Assembly (NCBI GenBank): GCA_035946735.1
Contig: DASYYZ010000131.1
Coordinates: forward strand, 1 to 64,000
Direction of reading: 5' to 3'
From: Gp13-AA77 sp035946735
GTDB lineage: Bacteria > Acidobacteriota > Terriglobia > UBA7540
Length of the DNA: 64,000 nt
The translations under genes were made by a program, and so were the position numbers. The notes below the pieces were generated by a model. That model was given only the letters and a program-made list of their open reading frames with translations, did no database searches and had not been told where the DNA came from. Below, one piece after another: positions 1 through 6,003 of the stretch. Each line of letters begins with the position of its first letter. The first letter of the stretch is position 1.

Positions 1-93
1 CCAGCGGATATCGGTAAGCGCCTGTCGGCAGACTTCCGGGTCAGAGTAGTATCGAACCGCCTCAAGCAGCGTCTCTGGAATGTTGTTTATCAT
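1..93 (-). CDS. Probable IS1595-family transposase, N-terminus (partial)
   Basis: The 31 codons visible here run off the left edge of the window. The translation starts M-I-N-N-I-P-E-T-L-L-E-A-V-R-Y-Y and continues to D-I-R-W. This resembles the opening of ISXO2/IS1595 transposases, in which an 'xxEAxRYFxD' helix precedes an 'RWPxGxxCPxC' zinc ribbon. The zinc ribbon and the DDE-like domain would lie outside the window, so the call rests on the N-terminal pattern only. The ATG is the first base of the likely transcript, given the promoter at 100-128. The neighbour at 125-556 looks cut off at exactly this side, which fits an insertion sequence end lying between about 95 and 145. A non-transposase protein cannot be excluded. 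Confidence 0.5.
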   Translation of the reverse strand, partial: MINNIPETLLEAVRYYSDPEVCRQALTDIRW

Positions 94-99
94 GACCCA

Positions 100-128
100 A
101 TAATATAAGGCTTTTCGTTGTTTGTCAA
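100..128 (-). promoter_or_regulatory. Strong sigma-70-type promoter for the leftward gene
   Basis: On the minus strand TTGACA (128-123) and TATTAT (105-100) are separated by 17 bp, close to the sigma-70 consensus. Transcription would begin about 7 nt downstream of the -10, at or next to the ATG at 93, so the message may be leaderless. It also sits at the point where the neighbouring secreted-protein gene stops resembling its family. Confidence 0.6.
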
Positions 129-556
129 GTGATTTGTTGCCAAAAGATGCCCCAAATCGCAAAGCTCAAATCGTTGATCTGTTGCGGGTTCGATGCTGGT
201 GTGTTCGCCAAGAGCTGACCAAGGTAAATCTCGGCCTGATAGTCCTTAAGGAAATTGCTGCTCAAGGCGCCCGGATCGTCGCTGGCGTTGAACTTGAGTT
301 GACCCAAATTACTGAGATTGTTGGCGTTGGCTGTCCAAGTCTCGCCGATATAGGTGTGCGTGTCGAAATCATCGCAGAAGGCCAGCGTCGGCCTGCCATT
401 TTCGGTGAGAGAGTACAAGCCGGTGTACACGCCGCCTGCGGAAGTGCCGCCAACGCCCGTAAGCTCGACCGGGCCCGCAGAGCTCAGCTGGGAAAAGGTT
501 GTTAGGCCCGCCAAGAGCAGGCTGAGGCACACGGCGAGTCTGGTGAAGCTTTTCAT
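125..556 (-). pseudogene. Secreted PEP-CTERM-like protein, 3' truncated
   Basis: The 143-residue product has a clear signal peptide (MKSFTRLAVCLSLLLAGL, cleavage near SSAG). A mature region follows with 'FCDDFDTHTYIGETW', 'YQAEIYLGQLLANTP' and 'QQINDLSFAIWGIF'. That order (a Cys-Asp-Asp motif, then an alanine/leucine-rich helix, then 'QIxDxxxAIWxxF') is typical of secreted acidobacterial proteins that normally continue for another 60-100 residues and end in a PEP-CTERM sorting tag. Here the reading frame ends seven residues after the AIW motif, inside the promoter of the leftward transposase-like gene. I infer that insertion of that element removed the C-terminus and any sorting signal. A naturally short protein is the alternative. 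Confidence 0.5.
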
Positions 557-774
557 CGATTCCTCCGATTCTCCTGGCCAGCCCGATCAGCATCCTGTCG
601 GTCCTGGGCCATCCTTAAACGTGCCCAGATTCGAATATCGACACTTTGAAGCTGGTGCGTGAGTACAGCGGAGGCTACCGAGTCGCATTTGCCATATCAA
701 AAGCCATTGACAGCCGGAATCCGGCTGTGTCATTCTTTTGATCGACAATTGAATACGTGATTCAGTAACCCTGA

Positions 775-886
775 ATCTCATCAAGAGTGGCTGAGGGAAA
801 GGCCCGATGACGCCACGGCAACCGGTTCTGCTGCAAGGCGGGACGCCAGGTGCCAACTCCTACCCGAGGACCGGGAGAGATGAGAG
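775..886 (+). promoter_or_regulatory. SAM-I (S-box) riboswitch
   Basis: All the conserved pieces of the S-box aptamer are present in order. P1 5' strand CTCATC is at 777-782, followed by the P2 kink-turn segment with GAGGGAAAGGCCCGATGA. Next come the P3 segment with CGGCAACC, the core GGTGCCAACTCC at 850-861, the P4 hairpin, and the P1 3' strand GATGAG at 879-884. It is followed after about 15 nt by an intrinsic terminator hairpin (902-930), so control is probably by transcription attenuation. The expression platform leads directly into threonine synthase and homoserine kinase rather than a methionine gene, which is unusual. I saw no convincing -10 upstream; a TTGACA at 707-712 lacks a good partner. 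Confidence 0.9.
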
Positions 887-901
887 GGGCATGTAGTTTA
901 G

Positions 902-930
902 GCCTCCCATTTCCGTCGGGAGGCTTTTCC
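902..930 (+). terminator. Intrinsic terminator of the SAM riboswitch expression platform
   Basis: A 7-bp perfect stem GCCTCCC (902-908) / GGGAGGC (918-924) with a 9-nt loop is followed by a short T run. The segment GGGAG at the 3' end of the aptamer (about 873-877) can pair with CTCCC of the left arm. That would give the mutually exclusive antiterminator expected of an OFF switch. Confidence 0.75.
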
Positions 931-1018
931 GTTTATAAGCCTCCTCGACGGTCGATTTAGTCTCCCGCGCATTCGCCTCTCTTGCAGATGAGAACTCAGG
1001 AATACCTAAGGAGGCAAC

Positions 1019-2251
1019 GTGAGCTATCTTCTGTACCTGAAGTGCCGCGAATGTGAGCGTACTTATCCTGCCACTCCAATCGCTGCCTGCGAAGACTGTT
1101 GGGCGCCGCTCGAGGCCCTCTACGACTACGGTCGATTGTGGGCCGACCTGCGCCGCGACGACCTGGTTCGGCGTCCGGCCAATATGTGGCGCTACCGCGA
1201 ACTGCTGCCGGTTCAAAGCGAACCAACTTTGGGGCGCGACACTGGATTCACGCCGCTGGTGCCTGCGCCGCGACTGGCTCGTGCTCTCGGGGCGCGGGAC
1301 GTGTTCGTAAAGAACGATGCGGTGAATTATCCCACGCTCTCCTTCAAAGATCGTGTGGTGGCGGTGGCGCTCAACAAGGCGCGCGAGTTCGGATTCGACA
1401 CCGTGGGTTGCTCCTCGACCGGCAATCTGGCCAACGCGGTGGCAGCGCAGGCTGCGGCTGGCGGCTTCAAGGCGTTCATCTTTGTGCCGGCCGATCTCGA
1501 AAACGAAAAGATCGTGGGCACTCAGGTGTTTGGCGCCACGCTGGTGAAGGTGGAGGGTAATTATGACCAGGTGAATCGTCTCTGCGCCGAGATCGCACAA
1601 AGCCACGCCTGGGGACTGGTGAATGTGAACCTGCGCTCTTATTATGCCGAAGGATCGAAGACCGTCGGCTACGAGGTCGCGGAGCAAATGGGCTGGCGCC
1701 TGCCCGATAACATCGTCGTGCCCATGGCCGGCGGCGCGCTGATCACCAAAATCTCGAAGGCATTCGGCGAACTCACGCAGCTAGGTTGGGTGGAACCTCA
1801 TCCGACGCGGTTTTTTGGTGCTCAGGCCAGCGGCTGTTCGCCCATCACGACGGCTGCCAAGCAGGGTACCAGAGAGATCCAGCCGCAGAAACCGCGCACC
1901 ATCGCCAAATCACTCGCCATCGGCAATCCTGCGGACGGACCCTACGCCGTGAAGGCGATCCTGGACTCGGGCGGTGCCGGCGAGGACGTGACTGACGACG
2001 AGCTCGTGGAAGGCATCCGGCTGCTTGCCGAGACAGAGGGAATCTTCACCGAAACTGCAGGTGGGGTCACGGTGGCGGTCGCAAAGAAGCTAATCAACGC
2101 GGGGCGCATCGATCCTGATGAGTCGCTCGTGCTAGTGATCACCGGTAACGGTCTCAAGACCCTCGGGGCGGTGAGCGGGCGCCTGGGCCCGTGCGTCAGC
2201 ATCCGGCCGAAGTTGGAGGAATTCGAGGAGCAATTCCTGGCGGTGGCTTGA
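1019..2251 (+). CDS. thrC: Threonine synthase (PLP-dependent)
   Basis: Converts O-phospho-L-homoserine to L-threonine in the cytoplasm. The 410-residue protein starts at GTG, placed by a strong AAGGAGG at 1008-1014. An N-terminal zinc-ribbon-like pair of CxxC motifs (Cys9, Cys12, Cys24, Cys27) precedes the fold-type II PLP core. The Schiff-base lysine is Lys110 in PTLSFKDR, and the phosphate/carboxylate loop is SSTGN near residue 128. Length and motif order match the zinc-ribbon class of bacterial threonine synthases. It lies just downstream of the SAM riboswitch and terminator and 31 bp ahead of thrB, so the two are co-transcribed and the riboswitch controls both. Identification is firm; the direction of the SAM response is inferred. 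Confidence 0.93.
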   Translation: MSYLLYLKCRECERTYPATPIAACEDCWAPLEALYDYGRLWADLRRDDLVRRPANMWRYRELLPVQSEPTLGRDTGFTPLVPAPRLARALGARDVFVKNDAVNYPTLSFKDRVVAVALNKAREFGFDTVGCSSTGNLANAVAAQAAAGGFKAFIFVPADLENEKIVGTQVFGATLVKVEGNYDQVNRLCAEIAQSHAWGLVNVNLRSYYAEGSKTVGYEVAEQMGWRLPDNIVVPMAGGALITKISKAFGELTQLGWVEPHPTRFFGAQASGCSPITTAAKQGTREIQPQKPRTIAKSLAIGNPADGPYAVKAILDSGGAGEDVTDDELVEGIRLLAETEGIFTETAGGVTVAVAKKLINAGRIDPDESLVLVITGNGLKTLGAVSGRLGPCVSIRPKLEEFEEQFLAVA

Positions 2252-2282
2252 CCCATGCCAGGGCAGCGGAGATATTGGTTCT

Positions 2283-3200
2283 ATGGCAGACAGTATCTCC
2301 GTTCGAGTTCCGGCCACAAGCGCCAATCTCGGATGCCTCTTTGACTGCGGCGCTCTGGCCCTCAGCTTGTACGTGGACGTACGAGCCTCGGCTCGCCCGG
2401 ATCACGGGATCGGCGTGAAGTACAGCGGCGAGACTTCCGACCGGGTGGGACAGGGCGAGGACAACCTGATCGCCCGCACAATCAGGGAGATTCTCGTACT
2501 TTGGGGACTGGAGCGCGGCTTCGATCTCGAGATCCAAAACCAGATTCCGGTTGCAGTCGGACTGGGATCGAGCGCGGCCGCCATTGTGGCGGGGATCTCA
2601 GTCGCGCGCTGGCTGGCGGGTCGTACTCTGCTAGATGAGGAGATCATTTCGCTGGCGGATCGCCGCGAGGGTCACCCGGACAACGCGGCTGCGGCCTGGG
2701 AAGGCGGCTTCACGCTGGCCGTGCGGGCTGGCGAGCGGGTGATCTCCTGCTCGTGCCCGGTTCCGGACTCATTGCAGTTTGCCCTGGTCGTCCCAGGTTA
2801 CGCCATGCCCACCGAGAAAGCTCGCGCAGCCTTACCCGAATCCTATTCGCGCCCGGACGCCGTACACAACTTGCAGCGTGCGGCAACTGTAGTCGCGCAA
2901 CTTTTCTCAGGGCGCGTAGCCTTATCGCAGCCGATGTTCGACGATCGCTGGCATCAGCCCTATCGCGCCGGTCTCATGCCCGGACTTCCCGAAGCGCTGC
3001 ATTTCACCGCTCCGGACGTGCTGGGGGTCTGCTTGAGCGGCGCCGGCCCTTCGATCCTGGCTCTGGTTCGAGGTAGCGCCTTGCCGGTGGGCCAGGCCAT
3101 TCAGGAGATCCTCGCCGCTCATGACGTCCAGTCGCGGACTTTCGCTTTGGCGGCGGACAATCGGGGTGCCAAAGGCTGGAGTCAGCCTTGTTGCGGATGA
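2283..3200 (+). CDS. thrB: Homoserine kinase (GHMP family)
   Basis: Phosphorylates L-homoserine with ATP to give O-phosphohomoserine, the substrate of the preceding threonine synthase. The 305-residue protein opens with the GHMP-kinase strand 'VRVPATSANLG' (residues 7-17). It carries the ATP-binding glycine-rich loop 'PVAVGLGSSAAA' (about 89-100) and the C-terminal motif 'CLSGAGPSILAL'. Size and motif spacing are normal for ThrB. It follows thrC by 31 bp with no terminator between, so it falls under the same SAM riboswitch. O-phosphohomoserine can also feed methionine synthesis in some lineages, which would explain SAM control of this step; no methionine gene is present in the window to test that. 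Confidence 0.93.
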   Translation: MADSISVRVPATSANLGCLFDCGALALSLYVDVRASARPDHGIGVKYSGETSDRVGQGEDNLIARTIREILVLWGLERGFDLEIQNQIPVAVGLGSSAAAIVAGISVARWLAGRTLLDEEIISLADRREGHPDNAAAAWEGGFTLAVRAGERVISCSCPVPDSLQFALVVPGYAMPTEKARAALPESYSRPDAVHNLQRAATVVAQLFSGRVALSQPMFDDRWHQPYRAGLMPGLPEALHFTAPDVLGVCLSGAGPSILALVRGSALPVGQAIQEILAAHDVQSRTFALAADNRGAKGWSQPCCG

Positions 3201-3227
3201 GGAACCCGTTCGCGGGCCTTGCCGGCC

Positions 3228-3803
3228 TTAGCGCTTGAACCGGCCCATCACTTCAGCCTGCGCCAGCACGTGTCCCTGCACAGCCTTCTCTACCGCGTTC
3301 TTCGATGCGCCGGCCGGAAGTTCGAGCTTCCGGTCAAGAGCGTAAAGCCTGAAATAGTAGCGGTGAACGTGCCCCGGCGGCGGGCAAGGTCCTCCGTAGC
3401 CGAGTTCGTTGAAACCGTTGCGCCCCTGCCGTGCGCCTTCGGGGTCCGCCTTTTGCGGCACGCCTTCGGGCAACCGGCGCGCGCTCCGAGCGAGATCGTA
3501 GAGCACCCAATGGTTGAAGACCCCGCCCGGCGCGTCGGGATCGTCGACGATCAGGACCAGGCTCTCGGTGCCGGCCGGCGGATCGGTCCAGGCAAGAGCA
3601 GGGGAGAGGTTGTCGCCGCTGCACGTGTAGCGTGTGGGAATGTCGCCGTTCGGCTGAAAAGACGAGGTGCTGATGCTGAATTTTGAGTCCGATTGCGCCG
3701 CCGCATACGCGTTGAATGGCGTTGTTCCGCTCATTCCAGCGGCAGTGACTACAGCGCAGAGAAGCGCACACACGAAGGCACCATTCCTCCGGCCGATACT
3801 CAT
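3228..3803 (-). CDS. Periplasmic YbhB/YbcL-type PEBP protein
   Basis: A 191-residue exported member of the phosphatidylethanolamine-binding / Raf-kinase-inhibitor-like family. The N-terminus is a signal peptide (positively charged MSIGRRNG, hydrophobic run to about residue 25, Ala-rich cleavage region near AYAAAQ). The family core follows: 'IPTRYTCSGDNLSPALAW', then the ligand-pocket motifs 'DDPDAPGG' and 'FNHWVLYD', 'GRNGFNELGYGGPCPP', and 'HRYYFRLYALD'. The bacterial members' ligand and physiological role are not established. It converges on thrB with a 27-bp gap and is transcribed away from the small secreted protein at 3884. Confidence 0.88.
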   Translation of the reverse strand: MSIGRRNGAFVCALLCAVVTAAGMSGTTPFNAYAAAQSDSKFSISTSSFQPNGDIPTRYTCSGDNLSPALAWTDPPAGTESLVLIVDDPDAPGGVFNHWVLYDLARSARRLPEGVPQKADPEGARQGRNGFNELGYGGPCPPPGHVHRYYFRLYALDRKLELPAGASKNAVEKAVQGHVLAQAEVMGRFKR

Positions 3804-3883
3804 GGCGGACCTCCGCCATCATCATAGCACGCGTTCCGGGCGCGTTCTTGCGGTTCGTTCTGCCGGCATACTAAGCTGAAGTT

Positions 3884-4378
3884 GTGATTGCCACATCTCG
3901 TTCTTCTGCTCCGGCCCGTCTTGCTGTCCTGATCTTCACGGCCATTTTTGTTCCCAGCCTTGCTCTAGCTTACGTTGCATCGGGCAGCCAGGTCCCGGAT
4001 ATGTCCGGAGAGTACGAATTCCTGTCGGCCCAGAACACGCTTGGGATTCTCGAGGAGGAAGGCAAGCTGAAGGGCTATATCGACGTAGCGCAGGGTGAGG
4101 ACGAGTCGGACGCTGTGCTCACCTTCCAGATCACGCAAGGCACGCGTCAGGGCGACCGGGTGCAGTTCAAGACCGGCAAAATCCACGAGCGTTACTATCG
4201 CTTTAGCGGGGCCGTGGAGCGCGGTCGCGGCCGCACGGATCAGGACGGTGATTTCCTTCGCCTGGTGGGTGATCTGGAGTCAGTTCGGGTGGACGCCGCG
4301 ACCGGCCAGGAGCACGTCGAGGCACGGCACGAGACCTTCAAATGGAAACCGAAGGGCGCGGCCGAATCGGAGCGGTAA
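3884..4378 (+). CDS. Small secreted protein of unknown function
   Basis: 164 residues beginning at GTG with a Sec signal peptide (hydrophobic run LAVLIFTAIFVPSLALA, cleavage near residue 30). The mature part is acidic and polar, without cysteines or a recognisable catalytic motif. 'MSGEYEFLSAQNTLGILEEEGKLKGYIDV' suggests a small beta-rich domain like those reporting on modified or degraded components, but I do not recognise a family. It is divergent from the PEBP gene and converges on mrfB, from which it is 12 bp away, and no operon partner is evident. Confidence 0.6.
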   Translation: MIATSRSSAPARLAVLIFTAIFVPSLALAYVASGSQVPDMSGEYEFLSAQNTLGILEEEGKLKGYIDVAQGEDESDAVLTFQITQGTRQGDRVQFKTGKIHERYYRFSGAVERGRGRTDQDGDFLRLVGDLESVRVDAATGQEHVEARHETFKWKPKGAAESER

Positions 4379-4390
4379 CCCCGCTAATTG

Positions 4391-5782
4391 TTACTGGTGC
4401 TCCAGAAAAGACAGTTCTGACGATGCGTTCCTCCGCGCCAACTTGCGCCGCAGCCGGTCCAGCCGATGCGTGAGCCGCCGAACATCGGGGCGCGGCCCAG
4501 GCCGCACGTTCGCTGTCCCATTCCGCCCCGTCCTACCCGAATCTCCGCCAATCCAAGCTAGCGCTCTCTCGGTGAATTCGAGCGCGACCCCGCAATCGCG
4601 CAGGCGATGCTCGGCGTGGATCGCCAATTGTTCGAGAGCATCCAGAAAGGCATCCGACTCGCGCCGCGTGATCTCGTGCCAGATCTCCACCGCCTGTTCG
4701 TACTCGCGCCGGCGCTTGTGCTGAGTGGCGAGGTGCCAGAGGGCGCGCGGCTCGAATGCAAGCGGAAGCCCGGAGGCGAGAGCCCGGCGGCAGACCGAGA
4801 CCGATTTTTCGCTGTCTCCGGCGCGCTCGAAGATGCGGCTCAGGCTGAACAGGTCCAGGCTGTGCGTGTCTCCCGCAGCGGCGAGCGCTTCGATTTCCTC
4901 GCTGCCTGCGAGTGCCGCCTCAATCCGAATGATGCGGGCAAGCTCCGAAGTGAGCGCCGCCAGAGTCACAATATCGAGCGCATTGTGGAAGAATACCGGC
5001 TGCAATCCTCGGGCGTCGCCCGTGCGCAGATAATCAAAATAAATGCCGGGAATCTCCGAGCCCGGTACGTCTCCCTTGCGGCTGATGCCGAGCACCTCTT
5101 TCTCAAGATGGGTCAGGTGACAGCTTTCAAGCCGCAGCTTCCACAAGCGGCGCGCAGGGTGCAGCAGGTCAAGATGGACCATGCGGCCGAAGGGTGACCG
5201 CTGGCGCGCGAGAGTGAAGCGGGTTTCGAGCAACGGTACGTCGAAAGTTTTGCCGTTGAAGGTGACAAGGCCTTTGTACCGGCTCAACTGTTCGGCGAGT
5301 GCGGCCAGAATGGCCTTTTCCTCGGGGTAATCGCGCAGGAAAAATTGGCGCACCACGAAATCGCAGCCTTCGATCACGCCGATGCCGATCAGAAACGCAC
5401 AAGTGCCGGTTCCACCCGCGAGGCCGGTGGTTTCGGTGTCCAGATAGACGAGATCGGCCGGGTCGGGCAGCGCATTGTCTTCCAGGAACAAGTCCAGCGA
5501 CCGCAGATCGGCGACGGAAACGTCGCCCACCCGCAGCTTGCCGTACGGTCTGCCAAAGGGCAAAGACTGTCGCGCCGCGAAGTATTCGCCGCCCTGATTC
5601 TGCTCGACACGGCCTTCCACGTAGTGCTCGATCCCGCACGGCACGCGCTGCGAGGGTAAAGGCCGACCCACCGGAGACGCCGTACGACGTCGCAGCCATT
5701 CGAGCTGCCGCTCGAGATCGCGGTCGGCGCTGGTCTTTTCCGCGGCCTTGCGGAGTTGGCGAAGCTTTTCTTCGAGGTTCAT
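4391..5782 (-). CDS. mrfB: MrfB-like DnaQ-fold exonuclease with C-terminal TPR-like region
   Basis: 463 residues from ATG at 5782. The reading frame stays open upstream through a repeat element, but those residues are repeat-encoded and excluded. Residues 1-35 are a charged helix, and residues 110-275 form an RNase H-like exonuclease domain. Visible metal ligands are Asp115 and Glu117 in YLDTETTG, Asp181 in FNGKTFD and His266/Asp270 in HNALD. The remaining 180 residues are helical, with pairs such as LFSLSRIFERAGD and ALWHLATQHKRRREYEQA typical of TPR repeats. In Bacillus, YprB/MrfB works with the helicase YprA/MrfA in mitomycin-C damage repair, and mrfA lies immediately upstream here. The 221-bp gap between them holds a palindromic repeat and a tandem 8-mer, so coupling is looser than in a compact operon. 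Confidence 0.82.
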   Translation of the reverse strand: MNLEEKLRQLRKAAEKTSADRDLERQLEWLRRRTASPVGRPLPSQRVPCGIEHYVEGRVEQNQGGEYFAARQSLPFGRPYGKLRVGDVSVADLRSLDLFLEDNALPDPADLVYLDTETTGLAGGTGTCAFLIGIGVIEGCDFVVRQFFLRDYPEEKAILAALAEQLSRYKGLVTFNGKTFDVPLLETRFTLARQRSPFGRMVHLDLLHPARRLWKLRLESCHLTHLEKEVLGISRKGDVPGSEIPGIYFDYLRTGDARGLQPVFFHNALDIVTLAALTSELARIIRIEAALAGSEEIEALAAAGDTHSLDLFSLSRIFERAGDSEKSVSVCRRALASGLPLAFEPRALWHLATQHKRRREYEQAVEIWHEITRRESDAFLDALEQLAIHAEHRLRDCGVALEFTERALAWIGGDSGRTGRNGTANVRPGPRPDVRRLTHRLDRLRRKLARRNASSELSFLEHQ

Positions 5783-5787
5783 GCAAT

Positions 5788-5925
5788 TATTTGAGCGTTG
5801 CAAAATACAGTGACGGCCGCTGCTGTAGCGCCGGTCTGCGACCGGCGTCTTTCGCCGCTCCCTTACAGGGCAGGCTCCGAGCGGCGCTACAGACAATGAC
5901 GTTACTGTATTCTGCAATCTTCATT
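5788..5925. repeat. MITE-like palindromic repeat, copy A
   Basis: One of three related elements (others at 15009-15131 and 59034-59144). It carries terminal inverted arms GCAAAATACAGTGACG and the near-complement ending GTATTCTGC. An internal inverted pair CTGTAGCGCC / GGCGCTACAG flanks the common core GGTCTGCGACCGGCGTCTTTC. Compared with copy B it has about 15 extra bases in the centre. It lies directly before the ATG of mrfB, whose frame remains open through it. Confidence 0.8.
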
Positions 5926-5930
5926 GGTTA

Positions 5931-5962
5931 GTCAGTCGGTCAGTTGTTCAGTCTATCAGTCA
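5931..5962. repeat. Imperfect 8-bp tandem repeat (four units, N-TCAGT-NN)
   Basis: Four consecutive octamers, GTCAGTCG, GTCAGTTG, TTCAGTCT and ATCAGTCA. The block is bounded by GGTTAG (5926-5931) and CTAACC near 5990, which could close a long imperfect hairpin just downstream of the mrfA stop codon. Confidence 0.6.
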
Positions 5963-6003
5963 CGAAAACGTACTGCTGACTGGCTGGTGCTAACCGCCTA
6001 CGA

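Noticed and set aside
707..735. TTGACA at 707-712 as the promoter of the riboswitch
   Set aside because: No acceptable -10 at 16-18 bp, and the start would lie well before the aptamer. The hexamer may instead be part of the small palindrome AGCCGGAATCCGGCT.
587..856. Minus-strand open frame of 89 residues overlapping the SAM riboswitch
   Set aside because: It runs antisense through the conserved aptamer and has no protein-like composition, so the RNA element explains the region.
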